Notes: generated from the sequence alone by a model not told the origin. DNA of 64,000 nucleotides from Ferrimonas marina (GCF_900129905.1 NZ_FQXG01000011.1:62001-126000); one strand, 5' to 3'; positions 18,682 to 27,540 are shown, counted from the stretch's first letter. Translations and numbers: made by a program.

Positions 18682-18872
18682 CGCTACCCTTCCTTGTCTA
18701 TGTAAACCCTTCGATGCCGCTCGAGGGCCGCCCTGATGTCATCGGGCAATAGAAATGAGTTAATACCCAGTCCGGGCATTGCGCGAGTTTATCTGGCGGT
18801 AAATTTGTAAATCCACAGAGCTAAATGCTGAAAGTGAAAGGTAAGCCACTGAGTTGGCTTACCTTATTTTCT

Positions 18873-21749
18873 TCATCTTGATGCGTCTCGCGCATTAGCC
18901 GGTACGCTCCACCGGCGCCAGGCGATCATCAACCCCAGCCACCAGGCCAGACCGGCTCCGCCGTTGTCGCCGCCCTGGCTGGGCGGATCGCTGGGCGGAT
19001 CGCTGGGGGGATCCTCAGGCGGTGGGTCGCTGGGCGGGTCCTCCGGCGGTGGGTCGCTAGGCGGGTCCTCAGGCGGCGGATCGCTGGGCGGGTCCTCCGG
19101 CGGCGGGTCGCTGGGCGGGTCCTCCGGCGGTGGGTCACTGGGGGGATCCTCCGGCGGTGGGTCGTTGGGCGGGTCCTCCGGCGGCGGATCGCTGGGTGGG
19201 TCCTCCGGCGGCGGGTCACTGGGGGGATCCTCCGGTGGTGGGTCACTGGGGGGCTCTTCGGCGAGGATGTTCAGGGCGGCCTCCACCACCACGCTGTTAA
19301 AGCCATCCTCGACGGTCAGGCGGAAACGGTGTTCTCGGCCTGCCATGCTCGAGTCGGTTTGCAGGGTGACCTGGCTGCCATTCACCGCTATTGCTAGTTT
19401 AGGATTGGTGATTTGCCACCAGTCGAACTGCAGCGCATCGCCCTCGGGGTCACTGACCTGGGCTTGCCATACCAGCGACTCCCCTGCCACCACGCTTTGG
19501 TCATCGAGCGCCACCTGTGGCGGCTGGTTGGCCACCACCGGCAGGGTGATTGACGCGCTCTGCCGTTGAGTCTCGGTCTCGGCCGTCACCTCCAGGGTGA
19601 GGCTGCTGTCCTCCACCAGATCCGGCAGGGTGAAGCGCACCTCTGCCTGCTGGGCTCCCTCCAGCATCACTGCGCCACCACCGGCTTGGCGCCAGCGGTA
19701 CTCGATGGGCAGCTGGGTGGGATCTTCCGCCCTGGCGGTCAGGGTGATGGCGCTGCCCTCCATGCTAGGCAGGGGGGCGGGAGCATCGATGGTCAGGTTC
19801 AGCCCCGGGCCGATGGTCAGCGGCACTGTATCGGTCTGGGGCTCGAGCTCTCCCTCATCGCCCATCAGCCAGGAGTTCAAGGCGAGGTTGTAGTTTCCCG
19901 CTACGGCATCGGCGCGGATCTGGCCTTCGAAGCTAAGCGGGGCCAAGCGAGCAGGGTGGGTTTGCTGATCAAAGCAGAGCAGCAGGCCGGCTTCGATGGG
20001 CAGTGGGGTGCGGTCCGGGATGCCATCATGGTAGTCAAAGTCACTGGGGGGCAGGTGGTACCAGCTCTCGCCGTGGCGGCCCTCGCGGCCCTCGTAGCCG
20101 ATGGTCAGGCCCATGTGAAAGCCCATGTGTTGATAGTGCTGGTCGTAGGCGATCAGCAGCTCCGGGCCCTCGCCGGCCTGTTGTCGCAGCAGCAAGGTGA
20201 TGTCCGCCAAATCTGCAGCCTCGCCCCAGTCCCAGCCATAGAGTGTATCGAACCTATCAAACTCGATAATGGCCCACTCAGGGGTGGCCGCCAGGGTGAG
20301 CCCAGTTTCCGCTTCGGGCCAGTAGACCACGTAGTTGTGACGCCAGAGAAAGGCCAGCAGGTTGTTGGGGCCTTGTGGGCTGGGCAGCTCCTGATTGAGA
20401 TAGAGCGCGTAGTGCCGGGGCTCGCTGAAGGCGATAAAACCGTTGCTGCTGATCAGGATCTCCTCGTAACGACGGCCAAGGAAGGTGACTGTCTGCGGCC
20501 AGCGCCACACCAGATTATCGCCGTGGAATCTGGGGTCGTAGTTGAGGCCCATCAGGCTTTGCAGGTCAACTTCATTGCCCCCCTGGCCCAGGTCCGGCAG
20601 CTGGCAATCCGCATCCTCCCGGTTGCTGCTGATGCGATAGCGGTAGAGAGGCTCGCCCTGCAGTGAGGGTTGGGTCAGGTTGTCGATGAGCAGTCGTTGC
20701 CCCTCTAGCCTGACGCCCTCCGGCAGGCTGTCCGGGTTCAGTTCGAGGATGTCCGGCAGCACCAGCTCCACCCGGTACTGTTTCTGCTGCCAAGTGTCGC
20801 TGGGCTCAAGCTGTAGCTGTAGGCTCAGCAGCGCACCCGGTTGCAAAGGGGTGCTGTCATCGTTTTCCAGGCTCAGCTGTATGTCGGAGGGCCGAATATC
20901 AAGGGTGACCAGTTGGCTGACGGGAGCATCGCTGTTGGCGGGGTTGAGCTCCAGCAGGCCAAGCAGGGTGTCGCCAGGTTCGGCCTGATGCTGCCAGCTC
21001 ACCAGCAGGTCTTGCCGTTGGGGATCGTCGAATTGACTGAGTAGCTGGCCCTGCAGCTGGCCCTGCTGGCCTGGCTCGGGGGCCAAAGGGATAGCGGCGG
21101 TCTGTAACTGGTAGGGTTCAATGGGCGGGGCGTTGCCGTGGTAGCTGCCTTCGACCCGGGCCAGTACCCAATACTGTCCCGTTTCCGGGTAGTGCAGCTC
21201 GATGGCATTGGCCCGCTGCTCACTGGCTTCTATTCGAAGCTCCTCAGCCTGGGCCAGGCCATCGCCGTTGTCATCCCGGCCCAGGTAGAGCCTGAGTCGA
21301 AGCCCCTCCATCCTGGCCACCGACAGCCACAGCAGCCGGGTGGGTTGCTCCAGCGATAGCCAGTGATCCGGCGATACGCTGGCACCCTCATCAAAGGGGC
21401 TGGAACGGTCGCTCTCACCTTCACCCTTAAGGATGCTGACTGGCACCAGTGCCGAGCCCTGGATGGGGCTGTCCACCGGCGCATCAGTCCAGTCCACCCA
21501 CCAACGGCTGTCATGGCGGCGATAGGCCTCCAGTGGCAGCGGTGGCGTCGGGCCGCTTTGCGCTTGCTCGAGCGGGGCAATGGCGTGATTTTGGAGCGAG
21601 GAGTCTGCCGAGGCCGCGGGATCGGCGTGAGCAACGGCCATGGCCAGCAGAAGCAGGACTGCCGCAACAACTACAGCCAATCCCATACCCCGCAGGGCCC
21701 GGCTCATGCGGCTGGCGAATGCCTGGCTGCCAATAAATCCAATGCCCAT
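18873..21749 (-). CDS. Secreted protein paralogous to the protease C-terminal half, with Pro-rich repeat and GlyGly-CTERM-like tail
   Basis: A 958-residue exported protein lacking any protease domain. After an N-terminal hydrophobic segment (about 25-45) it aligns with the C-terminal half of the neighbouring S8 protease. Matching pairs include 'FLGRRYEEILISSNGFIAFS' versus 'FLGEQYQTLYFNDDGFIGFS', 'NNLLAFLWRHN' versus 'NQLLAFLWRDG', and 'DCQLPDLGQG' versus 'SCTLPDLGQG'. PKD-like repeats follow, then nine copies of PPPEDPPSD and a C-terminal 'GGAGLAWWLG...WRRW' resembling GlyGly-CTERM. I choose the ATG at 21747-21749, which has AGGGGGG upstream; a longer reading to 21917 is possible. Function unknown; a surface adhesin or protease partner is conceivable. 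Confidence 0.8.
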   Translation of the reverse strand: MGIGFIGSQAFASRMSRALRGMGLAVVVAAVLLLLAMAVAHADPAASADSSLQNHAIAPLEQAQSGPTPPLPLEAYRRHDSRWWVDWTDAPVDSPIQGSALVPVSILKGEGESDRSSPFDEGASVSPDHWLSLEQPTRLLWLSVARMEGLRLRLYLGRDDNGDGLAQAEELRIEASEQRANAIELHYPETGQYWVLARVEGSYHGNAPPIEPYQLQTAAIPLAPEPGQQGQLQGQLLSQFDDPQRQDLLVSWQHQAEPGDTLLGLLELNPANSDAPVSQLVTLDIRPSDIQLSLENDDSTPLQPGALLSLQLQLEPSDTWQQKQYRVELVLPDILELNPDSLPEGVRLEGQRLLIDNLTQPSLQGEPLYRYRISSNREDADCQLPDLGQGGNEVDLQSLMGLNYDPRFHGDNLVWRWPQTVTFLGRRYEEILISSNGFIAFSEPRHYALYLNQELPSPQGPNNLLAFLWRHNYVVYWPEAETGLTLAATPEWAIIEFDRFDTLYGWDWGEAADLADITLLLRQQAGEGPELLIAYDQHYQHMGFHMGLTIGYEGREGRHGESWYHLPPSDFDYHDGIPDRTPLPIEAGLLLCFDQQTHPARLAPLSFEGQIRADAVAGNYNLALNSWLMGDEGELEPQTDTVPLTIGPGLNLTIDAPAPLPSMEGSAITLTARAEDPTQLPIEYRWRQAGGGAVMLEGAQQAEVRFTLPDLVEDSSLTLEVTAETETQRQSASITLPVVANQPPQVALDDQSVVAGESLVWQAQVSDPEGDALQFDWWQITNPKLAIAVNGSQVTLQTDSSMAGREHRFRLTVEDGFNSVVVEAALNILAEEPPSDPPPEDPPSDPPPEDPPSDPPPEDPPNDPPPEDPPSDPPPEDPPSDPPPEDPPSDPPPEDPPSDPPPEDPPSDPPPEDPPSDPPSDPPSQGGDNGGAGLAWWLGLMIAWRRWSVPANARDASR
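18999..19241 (-). repeat. 27-bp coding tandem repeat encoding nine PPPEDPPSD units
   Basis: Nine 9-residue units (one reads PPPEDPPND) sit between the folded domains and the C-terminal anchor. Third-position differences between copies show that they are not freshly copied, but such arrays can change length by slippage. Most likely an extended, acidic wall- or membrane-spanning linker. Confidence 0.92.
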
Positions 21750-21873
21750 CACTGCCCCCCTTCCCCTAACTGGGCCGAAAAAGCGGCCGAGAAAGCGGCC
21801 GAGAAAGCGGTCGCGAGTGCGACACAGTGTAGAAAGGGGGCGGGTGAAGGGGCCGTTTTGGTGTGAAAGCGGA

Positions 21874-22533
21874 TCAGCTGAAGGGCTGGGGGGCCTCGAA
21901 GTGCAGCGGCTCGCCACTGTAGGGCTGCTTAATGCTCAACTTATGGGCGTGCAGCAGCAATCGGTCGGCGGCGGCCAGGGCTTCAGGGTGAGCATAGAAG
22001 TTGTCACCCAGGATGGGGTGTCCCAGGGCCAGCATGTGCACCCGCAACTGGTGGGAACGACCGGTGATGGGGGTCAGCTCCACCAGGGCGCTGTCGCTGT
22101 CCTGTTGCAGGCAGCGGTAGCGGGTCTGAGACGGCTTGCCATTTTCATAGCAGACCATCTGCTTGGGGCGATTGGGCCAGTCACAGATCAGCGGCAGATC
22201 GATCTCCCCTTCGCTCTGTTCAAGCTGCCCCCACACCCGGGCCAGGTAGGTCTTGGCGGTTTCCCGCTCGCGGAACTGACGCTTGAGTTCTCGCTCGGCG
22301 TTCTTGCGCAGGGCCAGCACCATCACTCCGGAGGTGGCCATGTCGAGTCGATGCACATCGAAGACGGTGCCGTACTCCTGTTGTGCCCGGCTCATCACGC
22401 TGTCACGGTGGGCCGGGTCGCGCCCCGGTACTGACAGCAGGCCGCTGGGTTTGTCCACCACCAGGATGTCCTTGTCCTGGTACAGGACCGACAGGAAAGG
22501 TTGCGTGGGCGGGTTATAGACAAACTCAGGCAT
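21874..22533 (-). CDS. rluA: tRNA pseudouridine(32) / 23S rRNA pseudouridine(746) synthase
   Basis: A 219-residue RluA-family pseudouridine synthase. It isomerises U746 of 23S rRNA and U32 of several tRNAs. The catalytic aspartate lies in 'VHRLDMATSGVMVLAL', and the RluA-type motifs 'VDKPSGLLSVPGR', 'PITGRSHQLRVHM' and 'GHPILGDNFYA' are all present. There is no S4 domain, which separates RluA from RluC/RluD. The start is the ATG at 22531-22533, and the gene appears to be transcribed alone. Confidence 0.93.
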   Translation of the reverse strand: MPEFVYNPPTQPFLSVLYQDKDILVVDKPSGLLSVPGRDPAHRDSVMSRAQQEYGTVFDVHRLDMATSGVMVLALRKNAERELKRQFRERETAKTYLARVWGQLEQSEGEIDLPLICDWPNRPKQMVCYENGKPSQTRYRCLQQDSDSALVELTPITGRSHQLRVHMLALGHPILGDNFYAHPEALAAADRLLLHAHKLSIKQPYSGEPLHFEAPQPFS

Positions 22534-22592
22534 GACAGGCTCCGTGGGCGAGGGGCGCTCACTTTAGTGGAGCCATGGGAGGGTTGCAAGGT

Positions 22593-22883
22593 TCAGAGCA
22601 GGTTGCCGCCGTTGGCGTATATCACCGAGAAGGTCCAGATCACGAAGGCCAGCGGCAGGTGAACCAGGGCATAGAACAGGGCATCGAGGCGGCTCATGGT
22701 GTTGTCGTCCACCAGCAGGTAGATGTGTAACGCCAGCACCAGCGGCAGGCTGGCAAACAGCGGCCACATAAAGAAACTGGCACCGGGCAGCACCATACGC
22801 CCGATGATGGCCACCACCACCATCGCCATGGTCACCACCGGGGCGGCGCCGATCCGGAAGTGATTGGGGTACCACTGCAACAT
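22593..22883 (-). CDS. Small multi-pass membrane protein, unknown
   Basis: A 96-residue protein with about three hydrophobic helices ('APVVTMAMVVVAIIGRMV', 'FFMWPLFASLPLVLALHIYLL', 'ALVHLPLAFVIWTFSVIY'). AAGGAG lies just before its ATG, supporting translation. I do not recognise the family. It lies 18 bp downstream of the methyltransferase gene on the same strand and so belongs to the same small operon (23842 to 22593). Confidence 0.7.
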   Translation of the reverse strand: MLQWYPNHFRIGAAPVVTMAMVVVAIIGRMVLPGASFFMWPLFASLPLVLALHIYLLVDDNTMSRLDALFYALVHLPLAFVIWTFSVIYANGGNLL

Positions 22884-22901
22884 CCACGACTCCTTGTCGG
22901 T

Positions 22902-23438
22902 TCAGAGCGGCTTGCGTGTCACCAGTTGGGCACTGTAGCGCTCGGGATCAACCTGCTTTCCCTCACGGTAGTGGATTGTTTGCCAGCTGGCAAAGGCTTG
23001 TTGCAGCTCGCCGGGTTTTAGCAGGAAGTCCGGGTTGCGGGGTCGCCCCAGGGTGGCCTGCTGGCGCAGGAAGGTTTCGTAGATTAACAGGCCGCCGGGC
23101 AGCAGCGCCTGGGTCAGTTCTGCCAGCAGGGGGCGGTGCAGGTAGTTAAAAACCAGGATGGCGGCGAAGCGTTTGCCGGCCAGGGCGGGCCGATGGGGCT
23201 GTTCCAGGTCCCGATGCCAAAGCACGCCGCTGAGCCCTTCACCGTTGAGTTGTTGCTGTACCTTGTCCAGGGCATCGCGATTGCGGTCGGCGAACCAGAC
23301 CGGCAGGCCAGCTCGGGCCAGGGCCAGACCGTTGCGACCGGCCCCGCAGGCCAGGTCCAGCACCGGGCCCGGCGGACACTGCGCCAACGGCTCGGCCGCC
23401 AGCGTCAGCAGGGGGCTGGGCTGGCCGGTGCCGTGCAT
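22902..23438 (-). CDS. SAM-dependent methyltransferase (TehB-like)
   Basis: A 178-residue class I methyltransferase. Motif I, 'VLDLACGAGRNGLALA', forms the SAM pocket; 'VWFADRNRDAL' supplies the acidic ribose-binding residue, and 'ILVFNYLHRPLLAELTQALLPGGLLIYETF' covers motifs IV-VI. It resembles the tellurite-resistance TehB/thiopurine methyltransferase-like group, but the substrate cannot be read from sequence. The ATG overlaps the upstream stop codon (TGATG), giving a coupled operon with the membrane gene at 23438-23842. Confidence 0.85.
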   Translation of the reverse strand: MHGTGQPSPLLTLAAEPLAQCPPGPVLDLACGAGRNGLALARAGLPVWFADRNRDALDKVQQQLNGEGLSGVLWHRDLEQPHRPALAGKRFAAILVFNYLHRPLLAELTQALLPGGLLIYETFLRQQATLGRPRNPDFLLKPGELQQAFASWQTIHYREGKQVDPERYSAQLVTRKPL

Positions 23439-23842
23439 CAGCCCTTGATCTCCTGGCCTCGTAGGATGCGTCGGTGCCAGATAGAGTAGTGGCGGAACTG
23501 GGAGGGGCCGTGGGCGATGAACACCGACAGCAGCATGATGGCGGCAAACAGCATCGGGCTAAATTGTGGGAAGGGGTAACAGAGCGCCAGTAGCAGCACC
23601 TTCACCATGGTGAACACCCCTTTGAGTTGCACCAGGTAGAGCGGTGAGCGCCACACCTCCCAGCCGGTCAGCGCTACCCCGGTGGCCATCCCCAGGATCC
23701 ACCAGCTGCGCCATAACTCGATATCCAGGCCAAACAAAAAGCCGGCACTGGCGCCGGCAACGCCCAGGACATGCAGCGCGCGCAGGGCGGTTTTGCCCAT
23801 GCGCAGGCGGAAAAATTGGGCGTCGGTTACGGTCGATTTCAT
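23438..23842 (-). CDS. Membrane protein, unknown
   Basis: A 134-residue protein with about four hydrophobic segments ('ALHVLGVAGASAGFLFGL', 'WWILGMATGVALTGWEVW', 'VFTMVKVLLLALCYPF', 'FAAIMLLSVFIAHGP'), separated by short charged loops. I do not recognise a family. It is the first gene of a three-gene operon with a methyltransferase and a second small membrane protein, which suggests a common but unknown envelope task. The ATG is at 23840-23842, with no strong ribosome binding site. Confidence 0.68.
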   Translation of the reverse strand: MKSTVTDAQFFRLRMGKTALRALHVLGVAGASAGFLFGLDIELWRSWWILGMATGVALTGWEVWRSPLYLVQLKGVFTMVKVLLLALCYPFPQFSPMLFAAIMLLSVFIAHGPSQFRHYSIWHRRILRGQEIKG

Positions 23843-24014
23843 CCGAAGGGGTCCTTGTGGTGGTCTGAGTCGATTGTGAGTGGTGTCGGCGGTGGCGACA
23901 AGGGGTGGGCCGTAGGCTCTGTGAGGGGACTCCCAGTTTGGCCATGAACAGTAGGGGGGAATTGGTTACACTCCACAGGAAATTGTGACGCGGAATCAAT
24001 TTAGGATGAAACCC

Positions 24015-24611
24015 ATGAACACTCAGAACGGCGCCCGGATCGGCGTACTGCTCGGTAGCCTGGCGCTGCTGCCCATGGCTGCGATGGCCCAACCGGAGAT
24101 GCCCCTGGACCATAAGAAGATGCTGTCGCAGATGGCCGGTCAGGAGCAACAGGCCCAGGCCCAGGGCAACCCCCACGACAATCCGCACGGCGGCGCGCCG
24201 ATGCAGGATGCGGTACTGACCGGTGAGCTGGACAGCCAGCAGCTGATCTTTGAGCTGGTGCCCATGGGCCGTGCCTACCTGGATTACCAGGTGGACGCCG
24301 AGGCCCTGGCACCGCTGGCCAACTACCAGCAGCAGACCCAGATCACCGCGGTGATCGGCACCTGGTGCCCGAGCTGCCAAAGCTCTACCCCGGCTTTGAT
24401 CAAGATCATCAAAGAGTTGGATAACCCCAATATCCAGGCACGCTACCTGGGTGTCGATCGACAGGGCCAGGGTGCTGGTGTTGACCTGGCCACCCTGGGG
24501 GTGTCGGTGCTGCCCACCTACATTGTCTACCGCGAGGGGCAAGAGGTTGGCCGCATCGAAGGCGAGCTGGAACAGCCGCTGGAGCAGAGCCTGGCAGCGA
24601 TGCTGCGCTGA
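24015..24611 (+). CDS. Periplasmic thioredoxin-like protein
   Basis: A 198-residue exported protein. Signal peptide 'NGARIGVLLGSLALLPMAAMA', then a His/Asn/Gln-rich low-complexity stretch, then a thioredoxin-like fold with 'VIGTWCPSCQSSTPALIKII', a redox CPSC motif in the CxxC position, and the cis-proline loop 'VSVLPTYIVY'. It probably reduces or oxidises periplasmic cysteines; a link to a specific partner is not visible. AGGAT at 24003-24007 favours the ATG at 24015, but a GTG at 23985 with AGGA upstream is also possible and would add 10 residues. Confidence 0.82.
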   Translation: MNTQNGARIGVLLGSLALLPMAAMAQPEMPLDHKKMLSQMAGQEQQAQAQGNPHDNPHGGAPMQDAVLTGELDSQQLIFELVPMGRAYLDYQVDAEALAPLANYQQQTQITAVIGTWCPSCQSSTPALIKIIKELDNPNIQARYLGVDRQGQGAGVDLATLGVSVLPTYIVYREGQEVGRIEGELEQPLEQSLAAMLR

Positions 24612-24715
24612 TTGCCTGACCCCGCCCGCCCCGGCGAAAAACCGACCTGCGGGTCTGGAGGCCGGGGCCAATATCCCGTAACGTAGATGGCACAAAAAGT
24701 GACCAGGGGACGGCG

Positions 24716-25501
24716 ATGAAACGGGCGGTATTCAATCAGAAAGGGGGCGTTGGCAAGTCCAGCATCAGTGTCAATCTGGCGGCGGTCAGTGCCCAGCGGG
24801 GGCTGAAGACGCTGCTGGTGGATCTGGATGTGCAGGGCAACAGCAGTCACTACCTCGGCTTCGACGAGCAGGAGGGGGCCCCGACGGTGGCCGATCTGCT
24901 CAAGCAGACGGTGGGCTGGCTATCCCGGCCCCAATCGGCAGCGGAGTTTGTCTACGACACCCAGTGGGATAACCTGTGCCTGCTGCCGGCCTCCCAGGCG
25001 CTGTCCCAGATCGAGCGGGATCTGGAGAGCCGCTACAAGATCTTCAAATTGCGGGAAGCGCTGGACGAGCTGATGGACGAGTTCGACCGGATCTACATCG
25101 ACACCCCGCCCAACCTCAATTTCTACGCCAAATCGGCACTGATTGCCGCCGACTCGGTGATCATTCCCTTCGACTGCGACAGTTTCTCCGCCCAGGCGAT
25201 CCACCGCCTGCTGGACAACGTGCTGGAGCTGAAGAACGACCACAATCCGGCGTTGATGCTGGAGGGGATCGTGGTTAACCAGTTCAACCCCCAGGCCAAG
25301 CTGCCGCGGGAGTTGGTGGCGGCGCTCAAGGCCCAGGACCTGCCGGTGCTGGAGACCCTGCTGACCAGCTCGGTCAAGATGAGAGAGTCGCACCAGCTGC
25401 AGCGGCCGCTGATCGACTTTGCCGCCAACCACAAGCTCACCGGCCAGCTGGTGACCCTGTTTGAGGAGCTGGAAGCCAAGTCGCTGGTTTTGAGTAACTG
25501 A
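24716..25501 (+). CDS. ParA/MinD-type ATPase without a ParB partner
   Basis: A 261-residue deviant-Walker P-loop ATPase: Walker A 'NQKGGVGKSSISVNLA', Walker A' 'TLLVDLDVQGNSS', and Walker B region 'RIYIDTPPNLNFYAKSAL'. ParA proteins position DNA or protein cargo through ATP-dependent dimerisation on DNA or membrane. No parB lies next to it; its neighbours are a periplasmic thioredoxin (+) and a convergent phosphatase. The core chromosomal parA normally sits with parB near gidA/gidB, so this is an orphan or solitary paralogue. The cargo is unknown. Confidence 0.88.
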   Translation: MKRAVFNQKGGVGKSSISVNLAAVSAQRGLKTLLVDLDVQGNSSHYLGFDEQEGAPTVADLLKQTVGWLSRPQSAAEFVYDTQWDNLCLLPASQALSQIERDLESRYKIFKLREALDELMDEFDRIYIDTPPNLNFYAKSALIAADSVIIPFDCDSFSAQAIHRLLDNVLELKNDHNPALMLEGIVVNQFNPQAKLPRELVAALKAQDLPVLETLLTSSVKMRESHQLQRPLIDFAANHKLTGQLVTLFEELEAKSLVLSN

Positions 25502-25519
25502 GGACTGGCCTCGCTGGCG

Positions 25520-25999
25520 TCAGTGACTGGGGCGCAGCTGGTGTAGCACCTGCTCCGCCAGCTCCCACCAGCCCTCCGCGCTGAAGGCGATGGGGCGCAC
25601 TTCGCGCACCTTGGCCATCGCCGCCTGGGGGCTGAAGCCCTGACGCACCATCAACAGGTAGGCCATCATCAGGCCGGTGCGGTCCTTGCCGGAGCGGCAG
25701 TGGATCAGCACCGAATCTCCCTGGGACAGGGCGGCGCTGACCTGGGCCAGGGCCTGGGGCAGGCGGTGCAGGCACTGGGCCTGATCCCCCGGTGCCGGCG
25801 GGATGTTGGCGGGCAGCTCGACGTGCAGGTGGCTGATGCCATGCTGGGCCAGGGCGCTGGCGTCCACCTCGACGGCATCGTTGAGGGAGAGCACGGTGTC
25901 GATCCCCTGCTGCTTGAGTTCAGCCACGGTCCAGGGGAGTTTGTTGGGGCCACTGCGCCCGGCGATCTGCCCCGGGGTGAGCCAAAAAAGGTCCTGCAT
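25520..25999 (-). CDS. Dual-specificity / tyrosine protein phosphatase family protein
   Basis: About 159 residues, with the CX5R catalytic loop 'VLIHCRSGKDRTGLMMAYLL' (nucleophile Cys, Arg six later) and an upstream 'GIDTVLSLND' segment typical of cyanobacterial- and bacterial-type DSPs. It hydrolyses phosphate esters, on Tyr/Ser/Thr or possibly on phosphoinositide-like or nucleotide substrates. I place the start at the ATG 25997-25999; a longer reading to 26059 has no ribosome binding site. It is the last gene of a run on this strand starting at 27447. Confidence 0.8.
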   Translation of the reverse strand: MQDLFWLTPGQIAGRSGPNKLPWTVAELKQQGIDTVLSLNDAVEVDASALAQHGISHLHVELPANIPPAPGDQAQCLHRLPQALAQVSAALSQGDSVLIHCRSGKDRTGLMMAYLLMVRQGFSPQAAMAKVREVRPIAFSAEGWWELAEQVLHQLRPSH

Positions 26000-26063
26000 C
26001 TTGCTTCGGTCTTGCTTCGAACTTGCGAAAAAACGGAGTGTATCAAAAACTCCGGGCATTGGG

Positions 26064-26507
26064 TCAGGGCTGCTTCGAGCTGGATTCGGCGAAGTTTTTG
26101 AACTGGTTCATCATCTGCAAGGTCTGCTTCCTAAACACCCCCGGCATCAACCAGCCCATCAGCTTGAGCCAGCCACGGAACTGGAACTCGCTTTCCATCC
26201 GCCAACGGGTTCGCGCCCCCTCGCTGTCAAACCGGTTGTCGCAGCGATTGTCCACACCCTTGGCCTGATAGCGGGCACTGAACTGCTCCGGCAGATCCCG
26301 CACCAGCACCGTCTCCACCATCTCCACCTCCCGCTTGCCCATGCGATAGAGCAGACGACAGGTGGAGCCCGGCTGGCCGGGCACCCCTTGCAGCGGCTCG
26401 AAGCTGAGCAGGTCCGGCTGCCAGCGGGGCAGGTTATCGGGGTTGTCGAACAGCGCCACCACCTGCTCTCGGGGCAGATCAATCACGACATCACATTGGT
26501 ATTTCAT
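26064..26507 (-). CDS. SRPBCC family (START-like) protein
   Basis: 147 residues beginning 'MKYQCDVVIDLPREQVVALFDNPDNLPRW', the usual opening of polyketide-cyclase/dehydrase-like SRPBCC proteins, whose helix-grip fold binds hydrophobic ligands. The conserved beta strands and a C-terminal helix ('LQMMNQFKNFAESS') are present. The ligand is unknown. The start is the ATG at 26505-26507; the longer reading has no family character. It lies 4 bp after the DMT transporter stop, so the two are probably cotranscribed. Confidence 0.85.
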   Translation of the reverse strand: MKYQCDVVIDLPREQVVALFDNPDNLPRWQPDLLSFEPLQGVPGQPGSTCRLLYRMGKREVEMVETVLVRDLPEQFSARYQAKGVDNRCDNRFDSEGARTRWRMESEFQFRGWLKLMGWLMPGVFRKQTLQMMNQFKNFAESSSKQP

Positions 26508-26511
26508 ACCG

Positions 26512-27447
26512 TTAGGTGTTTTCTTCCGAGTTGAGGCTGTTAATTTTAGACCCAGACGCCGATACCGGGGTGGCACTGCGGTTGGCCAGGGCGATGCCAC
26601 CGATGATCAGCGTGGCGCTGACGCCATGTAGCCAGGTCAGCGGCTCGCCCAGCCACCAGGCCGCCTGCAGACCGGCAAACAACGGCATCAGGAAGTAGAT
26701 CCCCGCGGCCTGGCCTGGGCCTATCAGCTCCACCGCCCGACTCCACAGGGCGTAGGCCAGCAGCGAGGCGCACAGGCCAACGTAGGCCAGCGCCGCCCAG
26801 GTCGACAGGCTGTAGCCCTTGAATGCCTCTCCCTCCCACGCCACTCCGGGCAGCAGCATCAACCAGCCCGGCAGGAAGGTGGCCAGCAGCATCACCCGGG
26901 CGGAGAGCTCTGCCGGCTTGAAGCGCAGTAACAGCGAATAGGCGGCAAAGATCAGCGCCGCCAGCAGCATCCACAGATCCCCCGCGGCAAAGCTCAGTTG
27001 GCCCAGCCGCGCCGGCTCCCCTTCCAGGATCAACCAGAGCACGCCGGCAAAGGCCAGCGCCAGGCCCAACCCCCGTTTCGGGCCAATGGGCTCACCCAGC
27101 ACTCCCCGCGCCATCAGCGCCAGCCAGATCGGCGAGCTGATGGCGATCAGCGACAAATTGATCGCCTCGGTGCTGTGGCCAGCCTGGTAGATCAGGGTGT
27201 TGAACAGGGTCACCCCAAGCAGGGCGGTGAGCAGCAGGTAGCCCTTGTGCTGGCGGATCAGCGGCCACTGTTGTCGCGCCGGGCGCCAGGCCAGGGGCAG
27301 CAGCACCAGCAGCGCCAGGCTCCAGCGCCAGAAGGCCAGGGTGATGGGGGGCAGGGTGTCGGCCAGATCCCGGGCCACCAGGAAGTTGCCGGACCAGAGT
27401 GCGGTGGCGAGCAGGGCAAACAGGGTGCCTTGATGGTGGGGCGACAT
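26512..27447 (-). CDS. EamA/DMT family exporter
   Basis: A 311-residue inner-membrane protein with ten hydrophobic helices in two EamA repeats (about 5-135 and 150-290), including 'ALWSGNFLVARDLADTLPP', 'FWRW' and 'GPGQAAGIYFLMPLFAGL'. DMT transporters export amino acids, metabolites or drugs; the substrate is not predictable here. AGGATCCC directly before the ATG at 27445-27447 fixes the start, and an upstream in-frame start is rejected. It is cotranscribed with the SRPBCC gene. Confidence 0.9.
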   Translation of the reverse strand: MSPHHQGTLFALLATALWSGNFLVARDLADTLPPITLAFWRWSLALLVLLPLAWRPARQQWPLIRQHKGYLLLTALLGVTLFNTLIYQAGHSTEAINLSLIAISSPIWLALMARGVLGEPIGPKRGLGLALAFAGVLWLILEGEPARLGQLSFAAGDLWMLLAALIFAAYSLLLRFKPAELSARVMLLATFLPGWLMLLPGVAWEGEAFKGYSLSTWAALAYVGLCASLLAYALWSRAVELIGPGQAAGIYFLMPLFAGLQAAWWLGEPLTWLHGVSATLIIGGIALANRSATPVSASGSKINSLNSEENT

Positions 27448-27540
27448 GGGATCCTCGGTACTGTCATTCGGCCTGGGCGCCGATGGTACCACCTTGTGCC
27501 GACCCTAGGTTGCTGCAGGCGCGAGCGACTGTCCCCGGGA

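Noticed and set aside
18999-19241. CRISPR-like array at the 27-bp repeat
   Set aside because: Copies are adjacent without spacers and keep the reading frame; it encodes PPPEDPPSD repeats.
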